64,000 nt of DNA from CAMLOF01 sp041913045 (lineage in GTDB: Bacteria > Pseudomonadota > Gammaproteobacteria > Burkholderiales > Burkholderiaceae_C). The stretch lies in the NCBI GenBank assembly GCA_041913045.1, contig JAYSGB010000019.1, positions 12,568 through 76,567 on the forward strand. Reading direction: 5' to 3'. Shown piece after piece: positions 52,508 through 60,305 of this stretch. The translations under genes and the position numbers were made by a program. Under the pieces are notes generated by a model. It was not told the origin of the DNA, searched no databases, and was given only the letters and a program-made list of their open reading frames with translations. The first letter of the stretch is position 1; every line of letters starts with the position of its first letter.

Positions 52508-54115
52508 ATGACATCATCTTTGCAAGCTGTGGCTGCCAAGGCGCCAGCCGTGGCCGACGTTCCCCCGGCGCGCGGCTGGCGCGACAGCCTGACTGCTTTG
52601 TGGGACTGGCGGGTGCTCAGCATGCTCTGCCTGGGCTTTGCGGCGGGCCTGCCCATACTGCTGATTTTTTCGTCCCTTTCGCTTTGGTTGAGCGAAGCTG
52701 GGGTGGAGCGCAAGGCGGTGACCTTCTTCAGTTGGGCGGCGTTGGGCTACTCGTTCAAGTTCATCTGGGCGCCGTTGGTGGACAGGCTGCCCCTGCCCCT
52801 GCTGACCCGCTTGCTTGGCCGCAGGCGCTCGTGGCTGCTGCTGGCGCAAAGCGGCGTGGTGCTGGCCATCACTGGCATGGCCATGACCGATCCCGCCAGC
52901 GGCGGGCACACGCTCACGTCCATGGCGCTGTTCGCCGTGTTGCTGGGCTTCACGTCCGCCACGCAAGACATCGTCATTGACGCCTACCGTATCGAGATCG
53001 CACGGCCCGAGCAGCAGGGGCTGTTGTCTTCGGCCTATATCGCGGGCTACCGGGTGGGCATGATCGTTGCCGGGGCGGGGGCATTGTTCCTGGCGGCGTG
53101 GTGGGGCTCTGCCAAAGGCAGCTACCGGTACGAGGCCTGGCAATGGACCTACCTGAGCATGGCGGGTGTGATGGCGGTGGGCATCCTCACCACGCTCATC
53201 ACGCCCGAGCCGCAGCGGTCTGCCGCGGTGCAGCCCAGCGCCAGTGGGGCGCACCCCTCGGGTGAACACCTGCGCCTGTTGCTGGTGTTCCTGGCCAGCG
53301 TGGGTGCATTTGTTGCGGTCTTCTACCAGGCTGGGCTGGTGCTGGCGCCCTGGCAAGAGGGGGCCGCACCGGTGGTCAGTCTGCTGCTTGAGGCAGTGCG
53401 TCTGGCTGCAGGCTTGTCTGTGGCTTTTGGCATGGGCTGGTTGCTCGTTCGCCTGGGCGTGGCCAGCAGGGCACAGGCACGCGTCACGTGGGTCGAGCCG
53501 GTGTTGGATTTCTTCCGCCGCTATGGCACCAGCACGGCGTGGCTGGTGCTGGCGCTCATCGGGCTATACCGCATTTCTGACATCGTGCTGGGCGTCATCT
53601 CCAACGTGTTCTACCAGGACATGGGTTTTTCCAAGCCCGAGATTGCCTACGCGGTCAAGACCTTTGGCGTGGTGGTGAGCATCGTCGGCGGGTTTGCGGG
53701 CGGCATCCTGGCCACGCGCATCGGGGTGATGCGTTCTTTGATGTGGGGGGCGGTGCTGGCGGCGCTGACCAACCTGGGCTTCGTGGCATTGGCCCACGCC
53801 GGGCATGACGTACCGCTTATGTACACCGTGGTGGCGGCCGACAACCTGGCCGCCGGGTTTTCCAGCGCGGCCTTCGTGGCCTTTCTGTCCAGCCTGACCA
53901 ACGTGTCGTTCACGGCGGTGCAGTACGCCATTTTCAGCTCGCTGATGACCTTGCTGCCCAAGACGCTGGGGGGCTACTCCGGCGGAATGGTGGATGCCAT
54001 GGGCTACCCGGGGTTTTTCTGGTTCACCACTTTTGTGGGGCTGCCGGTGATGGTGCTGGTCTGGCTGGCGCGTCGGCGCCTGGAGATTGCAGAGCCCGTC
54101 AAGGCCCGCAAGTGA
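52508..54115 (+). CDS. ampG: AmpG-like MFS muropeptide permease
   Basis: A 535-residue inner-membrane major-facilitator protein with about 12-14 helices. The AmpG-type first helix region (LSMLCLGFAAGLPILLIFSSLSLWLSEAGV; key residues about 37-66) and the SATQDIVIDAYRIE motif (about 155-168) are the strongest family marks. AmpG imports anhydro-muropeptides for cell-wall recycling and indirectly sets AmpC induction. A long loop near 245-260 is rich in Gln/Ser/Ala. A CAAAAT box (52496-52501) lies 6 bases before the ATG. It is followed after 77 bases by a two-component system. Confidence 0.85.
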   Translation: MTSSLQAVAAKAPAVADVPPARGWRDSLTALWDWRVLSMLCLGFAAGLPILLIFSSLSLWLSEAGVERKAVTFFSWAALGYSFKFIWAPLVDRLPLPLLTRLLGRRRSWLLLAQSGVVLAITGMAMTDPASGGHTLTSMALFAVLLGFTSATQDIVIDAYRIEIARPEQQGLLSSAYIAGYRVGMIVAGAGALFLAAWWGSAKGSYRYEAWQWTYLSMAGVMAVGILTTLITPEPQRSAAVQPSASGAHPSGEHLRLLLVFLASVGAFVAVFYQAGLVLAPWQEGAAPVVSLLLEAVRLAAGLSVAFGMGWLLVRLGVASRAQARVTWVEPVLDFFRRYGTSTAWLVLALIGLYRISDIVLGVISNVFYQDMGFSKPEIAYAVKTFGVVVSIVGGFAGGILATRIGVMRSLMWGAVLAALTNLGFVALAHAGHDVPLMYTVVAADNLAAGFSSAAFVAFLSSLTNVSFTAVQYAIFSSLMTLLPKTLGGYSGGMVDAMGYPGFFWFTTFVGLPVMVLVWLARRRLEIAEPVKARK

Positions 54116-54192
54116 ACTTCACTGAACTTTACAGGCGGCACAAACCGGCTTGACCTGGCCGGGGCATCATTCCCATACCGAGGAAACATGCA

Positions 54193-54909
54193 ATGACGAC
54201 ACCCCACATCCTGATGATCGAAGACGACGTGCGTCTGGCGGCCATGGTGGGGGAGTACCTGCAGAAGTCGGGGTACGAATTCGCCCACGCAGGCGAGGGG
54301 GCACTGGGGCTGGAGGCGGTGCAGCAGCACCTGCCAGACTTGGTGATACTGGACCTGATGCTGCCCGACATGGACGGCCTGGAGGTTTGCCGCCGCCTGC
54401 GCGCACTGCCCGGCGAAGCTGCACGGTTGCCCCTGCTGATGCTCACGGCCAAGGGCGACCCGATGGACCGCATCATCGGCTTGGAGATGGGCGCCGACGA
54501 CTACCTGCCCAAACCCTTCGAGCCGCGCGAATTGCTGGCGCGCATCCGCGCCGTGCTGCGCCGCCGGGGCGAGGTGCCAACTCAACTTGCTGCCACGCAG
54601 CCGGTGCTGCGCTTCGGCTCGCTGGAAATTGACCGCGACGCCCGTACCGTGGCTGTGGCTGGCCAAGGGGCCGATCTCACCTCCTACCAGTTCGACCTGC
54701 TGGTGGCGCTGGCCGAGCGCGCGGGCCGCGTGCTGACGCGTGACCAGATTATGGAGGCCGTGCGCGGCCGCGAGCTCGAAGCCTTTGATCGGTCGATTGA
54801 CGTGCACATCGGCCGCATACGCAACGCGATCGAGGCGGACAGCAAGAACCCGCGTCGCATCCTTACGGTGCGGGGTGTGGGTTATGTCTTCGCCAAACAG
54901 CAGGACTGA
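54193..54909 (+). CDS. OmpR/PhoB-family response regulator
   Basis: A 238-residue response regulator. The receiver domain (about 1-120) has the acidic pair near residue 11, phospho-acceptor Asp 54 (VILDLMLPDMDG) and Lys in DDYLPKPFEPREL. The winged-helix output (about 135-235) contains DLTSYQFDLLVALAERAGRVLTRDQIME and the recognition-helix region DRSIDVHIGRIRNAIE. It is RstA-like in overall look, but the signal and targets are unknown. The sensor gene follows after 3 bases, so the pair is one operon. Confidence 0.92.
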   Translation: MTTPHILMIEDDVRLAAMVGEYLQKSGYEFAHAGEGALGLEAVQQHLPDLVILDLMLPDMDGLEVCRRLRALPGEAARLPLLMLTAKGDPMDRIIGLEMGADDYLPKPFEPRELLARIRAVLRRRGEVPTQLAATQPVLRFGSLEIDRDARTVAVAGQGADLTSYQFDLLVALAERAGRVLTRDQIMEAVRGRELEAFDRSIDVHIGRIRNAIEADSKNPRRILTVRGVGYVFAKQQD

Positions 54910-54912
54910 GCC

Positions 54913-56130
54913 ATGACGACCGACACATGGCGCCCCCGTTTGCACCAGCACCTCTACCTGCGTATCTGGCTAGCGGTGGTGGCAGCCATCACGGTGCTCA
55001 CGCTGCTGCTGGGCTGGTTGTGGCACCGACAGTGGGAACAGGAGCGTTCGCAGCGGCCGGGGCGCGAGGTGATTGTGCGCAACGCTCAAGGCGAGTTGCT
55101 GGGTCAGGCGCCAGCCGTGCGGTTGCCTGGGCAGGTGCCAGAGTTCCAGGTGACTTTGCGCGACGGGCAGACGATCCACATTCAATTGCCGCGCCCGCCA
55201 CGGCCACCGGGCATGCGTGGCGAGCCCCAACCTTGGGCCTTCCAGACTCTGGGGGGCTTCATTGGTCTGCTGGCAGTTGTGGCCCTGGCGGTGGCGCTGG
55301 GCGCCTACCCCATCGTGCGGCGCCTGACGCAGCGGCTGGAAACTCTGCAGCGCGGCGTGGAGCGTTGGGGGGATGGTGATCTTTCCGTGCGCCTGCCCGT
55401 GCAGGGGCGCGACGAAGTGGCCTTTCTGGCGGAGCGTTTCAACGCCGCTGCACAGCGGGTGCAGTCGCTGGTGGCGGCGCACAAATCGCTGTTGGCCAAT
55501 GCGTCCCACGAATTGCGCTCGCCACTGGCGCGCATTCGCATGGGGCTGGAACTGATGGAGCACACACCGGCCAACGCCGCGCAGCGCAAGGAGATCGAGC
55601 GCAACGTGGCCGAACTGGACGAGTTGATTGGCGAAATTCTGCTGGCCAGTCGGCTGGATCTGGCAGACCCTTCCGCCTCGTTGGGGGCGCCAGAAGAGGT
55701 TGATCTGGTGGGGTTGGCTGCCGAGGAGTGTGCGCGTACCGGGGCTACGCTGGACCTGCCTGAAGGTGAAGCGATGCCCACGGTCCAAGGGCACGGTAAG
55801 CTCCTGCGTCGCCTGATGCGAAACCTGCTGGAGAATGCACGCCGCTACGGCGGGGCCGGAATTGACCCGGGCAGCGTTCACCTTGGCGTGCGCAATGCTG
55901 CCGGTGGCGTGGAATTGGTGGTGAGTGACAGAGGCCCGGGCGTGCCCGGCGCGCAGCGCGAACGCATCTTCGAGCCCTTCTACCGTTTGCCTGGCGCCAG
56001 CGAACGCGAAGGAGGCGTGGGCTTGGGCTTGTCCCTGGTTCGTGCCATCGCCCGGCGACACGGCGGGGATGCTCGTTGTGAAGACAACCCTGGCGGCGGC
56101 GCTCGTTTTGTGGTTTTTTTATCAAAATAA
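54913..56130 (+). CDS. Sensor histidine kinase, partner of the OmpR-type regulator
   Basis: A 405-residue inner-membrane kinase. Transmembrane helix 1 is at about 17-37, and a short periplasmic domain (about 40-105) is rich in Pro/Arg. Helix 2 is at about 112-135, followed by HAMP (about 136-190), the dimerisation domain with phospho-acceptor His 199 (NASHELRSPLARIRMGLE) and the ATPase domain with N box (LMRNLLENARRYGG), G1 DRGPGVPG and G2 GVGLGLSLV. The signal is unknown; the small periplasmic domain could sense cations or envelope state. The 239-base stretch after it carries the structured RNA described next. Confidence 0.92.
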   Translation: MTTDTWRPRLHQHLYLRIWLAVVAAITVLTLLLGWLWHRQWEQERSQRPGREVIVRNAQGELLGQAPAVRLPGQVPEFQVTLRDGQTIHIQLPRPPRPPGMRGEPQPWAFQTLGGFIGLLAVVALAVALGAYPIVRRLTQRLETLQRGVERWGDGDLSVRLPVQGRDEVAFLAERFNAAAQRVQSLVAAHKSLLANASHELRSPLARIRMGLELMEHTPANAAQRKEIERNVAELDELIGEILLASRLDLADPSASLGAPEEVDLVGLAAEECARTGATLDLPEGEAMPTVQGHGKLLRRLMRNLLENARRYGGAGIDPGSVHLGVRNAAGGVELVVSDRGPGVPGAQRERIFEPFYRLPGASEREGGVGLGLSLVRAIARRHGGDARCEDNPGGGARFVVFLSK

Positions 56131-56139
56131 GTGGTCAGC

Positions 56140-56358
56140 CTCCCCTAAACAGGGGATGTTCAAGCCGTGAATCGGCATGCACAATTCATACATCGGCTGT
56201 CACGCACGAAGACCACTACAAGCAACAGCAGCGTGTGAATCCCTACAGGAAAGCCGCCAGCACCAACAACAACAAGGCTGGCGGTACAGGTAAAAAGAGG
56301 TTCCCAACGACGTCCTTATGGACTTCATGCCACCTGCATCCCGGGTGGCATTTTTTTT
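56140..56358 (+). ncRNA. Candidate structured sRNA / processed 3' UTR
   Basis: Lies just after the kinase stop. It has four consecutive hairpins: TCCCCT-AAAC-AGGGGA (56141-56156), GCCG-TGAAT-CGGC (56164-56176), a 9-bp GCCGCCAGC (56253-56261)/GCTGGCGGT (56277-56285) stem with an A/C-only loop core AACAACAACAA (56265-56275), and a terminator with an 8-T tail. The AAC-repeat loop is the kind of (ARN/AAY)n sequence bound by the Hfq distal face, and a long U-tail is typical of Hfq sRNAs. It could be an independent sRNA or released from the kinase mRNA. No good promoter was identified. Confidence 0.4.
56327..56358 (+). terminator. Strong terminator after the two-component operon/sRNA
   Basis: ATGCCACC (56327-56334) pairs with GGTGGCAT (56344-56351) over a 9-base loop, followed by a run of eight Ts (56351-56358). 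It stands 11 bases before the stop of the convergent dehydrogenase gene. Confidence 0.9.
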
Positions 56359-56369
56359 CTGTAGCGGTA

Positions 56370-57416
56370 TCAGTCCAGCGCCGCCCAGCTACCGGATTGT
56401 TTGCTTTCGAAGCCGAGTTCGATGAGGCGCATCACCGAGCGCGCTTCTGCTGCGGTAACGGGTGGCGGGCCTTTTTGAAGCAACGCATCGCGGATGCCCG
56501 TGTAGTACCGCAAGTAGTCGCCTGGCACCGAAGGGCCAGGGCTGTGAACCAATTGCTCTCCCATTTGCAGGACCAGAGCACCCGGCAAGGGGTCGGACCC
56601 CCAGGCGGTGTCGCCGGGCAGGCGTCCAGCCTTGAGCGCGTCTTCCTGGGTGTCCAGGCCGTGCTTGGTGTAGCTGCCTGCGGTGCCATGCACCACAAAG
56701 CGCGGCGCTACGCTGGCCGTCAAGGCGCTGGCGTGCAACACCACGCGCAGGTCGGCGTAGCGAAGCACGCAGTGAAACCAGTCGTCGGCCACAGCATTGT
56801 CGCGTTGCACTTGGGTGTCCAGCCACAAGGCTTTCGGTTGCCCGAAAAGCTGCACGGTCTGGTCCAGCAGGTGCGGGCCCAGGTCGTACCACAGGCCTCC
56901 CCCCTGGCTGGCCGATTCCCGCCAACGCTGGCGCACCTGAGGGCGGTAACGGTCGAAATGCGATTCGAAGTGGGTGACCCGCCCCAGCACTCCGCTGTTG
57001 AGGATGTCCTGCAAGCCCAGGAAGTCGCCGTCCCAGCGGCGGTTATGGAACACCGACAGCAAACGATCTGCCTGCTGCGCCCGGGCGATCAGGTCGTCTG
57101 CCTCATCCACCGACAGCGTGAAAGGCTTGTCCACCACCACGTGCTTGCCTGCGGCAAGCACCTGGGCCGCCAGTGGGTGGTGTGTGTCGTTCGGCGTGGG
57201 GATGACAACGAGATCAATATCACTGCGCGCAAAAAGAGCTTCAGGCGTTGGCTCCACTGCGAAGGATGGGTTGGTCTGGGCCAACTCGTCAGCACGGCTG
57301 CTGGAAACAGCCACCAGTTGCAAGCCAGGCGTGGCCTGGATGAGTGGTGCGTGAAAAGTGGTGCTGGCAAAACCCCAGCCCACTACGCCAACGCCAATCG
57401 GTTTGCGCGTATCCAT
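56370..57416 (-). CDS. Gfo/Idh/MocA-family oxidoreductase
   Basis: A 348-residue NAD(P)-dependent dehydrogenase. The Rossmann start GVGVVGWGFASTTFHAPLI (about 8-26), the PTPNDTHHPLA and DKPFTLSVDEA blocks (about 74-105) and the substrate domain with GGGLWYDLGPHLLDQ (about 173-187) are typical. The EKP motif reads DKP here, as in the YdgJ/scyllo-inositol dehydrogenase group. It is the last gene of the sugar ABC operon, 4 bases after the ATPase gene, so it probably oxidises the imported sugar or a derivative. ATG 57416 matches the usual start; upstream open frame overlaps the ATPase. Confidence 0.87.
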   Translation of the reverse strand: MDTRKPIGVGVVGWGFASTTFHAPLIQATPGLQLVAVSSSRADELAQTNPSFAVEPTPEALFARSDIDLVVIPTPNDTHHPLAAQVLAAGKHVVVDKPFTLSVDEADDLIARAQQADRLLSVFHNRRWDGDFLGLQDILNSGVLGRVTHFESHFDRYRPQVRQRWRESASQGGGLWYDLGPHLLDQTVQLFGQPKALWLDTQVQRDNAVADDWFHCVLRYADLRVVLHASALTASVAPRFVVHGTAGSYTKHGLDTQEDALKAGRLPGDTAWGSDPLPGALVLQMGEQLVHSPGPSVPGDYLRYYTGIRDALLQKGPPPVTAAEARSVMRLIELGFESKQSGSWAALD

Positions 57417-57420
57417 GGGG

Positions 57421-58491
57421 TCAGACCGCCAGTCGGGCGCCACCGGCGCGATCAAACAGATGGGCGTCTTCTGGGTTCCAGTGCAGATGCACCTTGTCAC
57501 CCACGTGCGCGTGCAGCAAGCCGGGAACGCGCGCCGTGAGGTGACCCACGGCGGTGTCCACGGTGGCGTAGGTCTCGGGGCCGGTGGGCTCGATCATGGT
57601 CAAGGTGCCGGGCAGGCCGCTGTCGGCAAACGACAGGCTTTCAGGCCGCAGACCGTAGGTGATTTCGGTATTGGCATGGGCACGAACACCCGCAGCTTGC
57701 GCTTCGGTCAAGGCCAGCGCCACACCATGGGCCAGCAGGCCGTCACCTGTGCGTTGGGCCTCCACCATGTTCATGGCTGGCGAGCCGATGAACTCTGCCA
57801 CGAAGCGGTTGGCCGGGCGGCTGTAGATGTCATGCGGGGTGCCGAACTGCTGTACCTGGCCGTCTTTCATGACGGCGATGCGGTCGCCCAACGTCATGGC
57901 CTCCACCTGGTCGTGCGTCACGTACACGGTGGTGGTGCGGGTGCGCTGGTGCAGCTGTTTGATCTCGGCGCGCATTTCCACACGCAGCTTGGCGTCTAGG
58001 TTGGACAGCGGCTCATCAAACAGGAAGAGCTTTGGGTCACGCGCCAGAGCACGGCCCATGGCCACGCGCTGGCGCTGACCGCCGGAGAGCTGGCCGGGCT
58101 TGCGGTCCAGCAGATGGCCGATCTGCAGCATCTGCGCCACACGCTGGACGGCGGCCTCGCGCTCGGCCTTGGGCACCTTGCGGATTTCCAGGCCGAAGGC
58201 GATGTTCTGCGCCACCGTCATGTTGGGGTAGAGCGCATAGCTCTGGAACACCATGGCGATGTCGCGGTCCTTGCTGGGCAGGCGGGTCACGTCGCGGTCG
58301 CCGATCCAGATGCTGCCCGAGGTGGGTTCGTCCAGGCCTGCGATCATGTTGAGCAGTGTGGACTTGCCGCAGCCCGAGGGGCCGACCAGGATGAGGAACT
58401 CGCCCGCCTCAATGTCCAGGTCGATGCCCTTGAGGATGTGGGTGGTGTTGTTGAACGTCTTGTGGATCTGCTTGATGGTGAGCGCACCCAT
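57421..58491 (-). CDS. ugpC: Carbohydrate ABC transporter ATP-binding protein (UgpC/MalK type)
   Basis: A 356-residue ATPase. Walker A GPSGCGKST (about 37-45), Q-loop, signature LSGGQRQRVAMGRALARDP (about 135-153), Walker B LFLFDEPLSNLD and the H-loop VTHDQ are intact. The C-terminal MalK-type TOBE/regulatory domain (about 240-356) is present. It energises uptake with the two permeases upstream. The symbol is a family label; in glucose systems of Pseudomonas the equivalent is the gtsABC partner MalK/GtsD. It is 3 bases downstream of the permease gene. Confidence 0.92.
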   Translation of the reverse strand: MGALTIKQIHKTFNNTTHILKGIDLDIEAGEFLILVGPSGCGKSTLLNMIAGLDEPTSGSIWIGDRDVTRLPSKDRDIAMVFQSYALYPNMTVAQNIAFGLEIRKVPKAEREAAVQRVAQMLQIGHLLDRKPGQLSGGQRQRVAMGRALARDPKLFLFDEPLSNLDAKLRVEMRAEIKQLHQRTRTTTVYVTHDQVEAMTLGDRIAVMKDGQVQQFGTPHDIYSRPANRFVAEFIGSPAMNMVEAQRTGDGLLAHGVALALTEAQAAGVRAHANTEITYGLRPESLSFADSGLPGTLTMIEPTGPETYATVDTAVGHLTARVPGLLHAHVGDKVHLHWNPEDAHLFDRAGGARLAV

Positions 58492-58494
58492 GAT

Positions 58495-59349
58495 TTATCC
58501 CTTCACGGCGCCGGCGGTGAGGCCACGCACGAAAAACTTGCCTGCGACGATGTAGACGAAAAGCGTGGGCAGCGCGGCGATGAGGGCCGCGGCCATGTCC
58601 ACGTTGTATTCCTTGACGGTACTGCTGGTGTTGGCCAGGTTGTTCAGGCCCACGGTGATGGGCTTGCTGTCGGCCCCCGAGAACACCACGCCGTATAGGA
58701 AGTCGTTCCAGATGTTGGTGAACTGCCAGATCAGCGTGACCACCATGATGGGGGTGGACAGCGGCAGCACGATGCGGCGGAAGATCTGCCAGAAGGTGGC
58801 GCCGTCCAGCTGTGCCGCCTTGATGAGTTCATCCGGCAGGCCCACGTAGTAGTTGCGGAAGAACAAGGTAGTGGACGGAATGCCCGCGACCACGTGCACC
58901 AGGATCAGGCCCCAGATGGAACTGGCGATGCCCAGCCAGCCCAGAATCTGGCTCATGGGCAGCAGCACCACCTGCATGGGCATGAATACCCCGAACAGCA
59001 TGAAGGCGAACAGCGTGTCGCTGCCCTTGAACTTCCACTTGCTCAGCACGTAGCCATTGATGGAGCCCAGCAGGGTGGACACCAGCACGGCGGGCACGAC
59101 CATGGCTACGGAGTTCCAGAAGAAAGGGCTGAGACCCTCGCATTGCACGCCTGTGCAGGCGGTGCCCCAGGCCTTGCTCCAGGCCTCCATGGTGGGGGCG
59201 GTGGGCAGGCTCAGCAGGTTGCCGGTGCGCAGTTGCTCGGCATCCTTGAGCGACGTCACCAGCATCACGTACAGCGGCGCCAGGAACCACATCGCAAAGA
59301 TCAGCAGAAGGCCCCAGAGGATGAGGCGGTGGTAGGTGATGCGGTTCAT
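58495..59349 (-). CDS. gtsC: Carbohydrate ABC transporter permease (MalG type)
   Basis: A 284-residue inner-membrane protein with six helices. The EAA coupling loop is visible as ELIKAAQLDGATFWQIFRRIVLP (key residues EL..AA..DGA...FRRI, about 178-198). Its start overlaps the upstream permease stop (ATGA at 59346-59349). Together with the other permease it forms the sugar channel. The gts name rests on similarity of the binding protein to glucose/mannose GtsA and is tentative. Confidence 0.88.
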   Translation of the reverse strand: MNRITYHRLILWGLLLIFAMWFLAPLYVMLVTSLKDAEQLRTGNLLSLPTAPTMEAWSKAWGTACTGVQCEGLSPFFWNSVAMVVPAVLVSTLLGSINGYVLSKWKFKGSDTLFAFMLFGVFMPMQVVLLPMSQILGWLGIASSIWGLILVHVVAGIPSTTLFFRNYYVGLPDELIKAAQLDGATFWQIFRRIVLPLSTPIMVVTLIWQFTNIWNDFLYGVVFSGADSKPITVGLNNLANTSSTVKEYNVDMAAALIAALPTLFVYIVAGKFFVRGLTAGAVKG

Positions 59350-60224
59350 CGCTTGGTCCTCAGTTCAGAGTAGAGGTAGGGCACCACGATGGCGGCGACG
59401 GTGGCCAGCATGACAGTGGCGCTGGCGGCACCCAGACCGATCTGGCCGCGCGTGAAGGCGTGGGCGTACATGAAGGTGGCGGGCAGGTCGGTGGCGTAGC
59501 CGGGGCCGCCTGCGGTCAATGCCATCACCAGGTCGAAGCTCTTGATCGCAAGGTGGCTCACCACCATCAGCGTGCTGAAGAACACCGGGCGCAGGCTGGG
59601 CAGGATGATGCTCCAGTAGATGCGCGGCAGGCTGGCGCCGTCCACCTGGGCGGCCTTGATGATGGAGTCGTCGATGCCGCGCAGCGCGGCCAGGAACAGC
59701 GCCATCACGAAGCCTGCGCTTTGCCAAACGCCCGCGATGACGATGCAGTAGATCGCCATGTCCGGGTCCACCAGCCAGCCGAAGGAGAAGTTCTCGAAGC
59801 CCCACTCCCGCATCAGGTGCTCCAGACCCAGGCCAGGGTTGAGCATCCATTTCCAGGCGGTACCGGTGACGATGAACGAAATCGCCATGGGGTAGAGGTA
59901 AATGGTGCGCAGCACACCTTCGCCTCGAACCTTCTGGTCGAGCAGGATGGCCAGCAGCACGCCCACGGCCATGGCACCGCCAATGAACAGCACACCGAAG
60001 ATGCCAAGGTTGGTCAGCGCGACGTGGAAGCGGTCGTTCTCGAAGAGAGACTCGTACTGTGCCAGCCCGACGAACTCGTAATTGGGCAGCAGGCGCGAAG
60101 CTGAAAGTGACAGGTAGCCGTTCCAGACCATCAGGCCATAGATGAACAGCAGCGAAAGCAGGAAGCTGGGGGCGACCACCAGCTTGGGCAGCCACGCGGC
60201 GGCCCGGGGGGAAGAGACAGACAT
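59346..60224 (-). CDS. gtsB: Sugar ABC transporter permease (MalF type)
   Basis: A 292-residue inner-membrane protein with six helices. The EAA loop DDSIIKAAQVDGASLPRIYW lies at about 190-209, in the standard place. It is typical of the short MalF forms without a large periplasmic domain. An 81-base gap containing a very stable hairpin separates it from the binding-protein gene; its 3' end overlaps the next permease start. The gts symbol is tentative, by operon context. Confidence 0.88.
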   Translation of the reverse strand: MSVSSPRAAAWLPKLVVAPSFLLSLLFIYGLMVWNGYLSLSASRLLPNYEFVGLAQYESLFENDRFHVALTNLGIFGVLFIGGAMAVGVLLAILLDQKVRGEGVLRTIYLYPMAISFIVTGTAWKWMLNPGLGLEHLMREWGFENFSFGWLVDPDMAIYCIVIAGVWQSAGFVMALFLAALRGIDDSIIKAAQVDGASLPRIYWSIILPSLRPVFFSTLMVVSHLAIKSFDLVMALTAGGPGYATDLPATFMYAHAFTRGQIGLGAASATVMLATVAAIVVPYLYSELRTKR

Positions 60225-60250
60225 GGGCTGCTCCGGTCGGGGGAAACGGG

Positions 60251-60280
60251 GGCCCGCCCCCCGGGGGGTAGGGGCGGGCC
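60251..60280 (-). promoter_or_regulatory. 10-bp GC hairpin between binding-protein and permease genes
   Basis: GGCCCGCCCC (60251-60260) and GGGGCGGGCC (60271-60280) form a perfect all-GC 10-bp stem with a 10-base loop. On the transcribed strand it is followed by CCCGTTTCCCCC, with no U-tract, so it is not a classic terminator. In maltose-type operons such hairpins stabilise the binding-protein mRNA and lower permease expression. Confidence 0.6.
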
Positions 60281-60305
60281 TGACAGCAGTGTTGAAACCG
60301 CTGGA

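Noticed and set aside
56235..56360. Small protein from GTG 56235 in the structured region
   Set aside because: It has no ribosome site and runs straight through the strong terminator into the antisense of the dehydrogenase gene.
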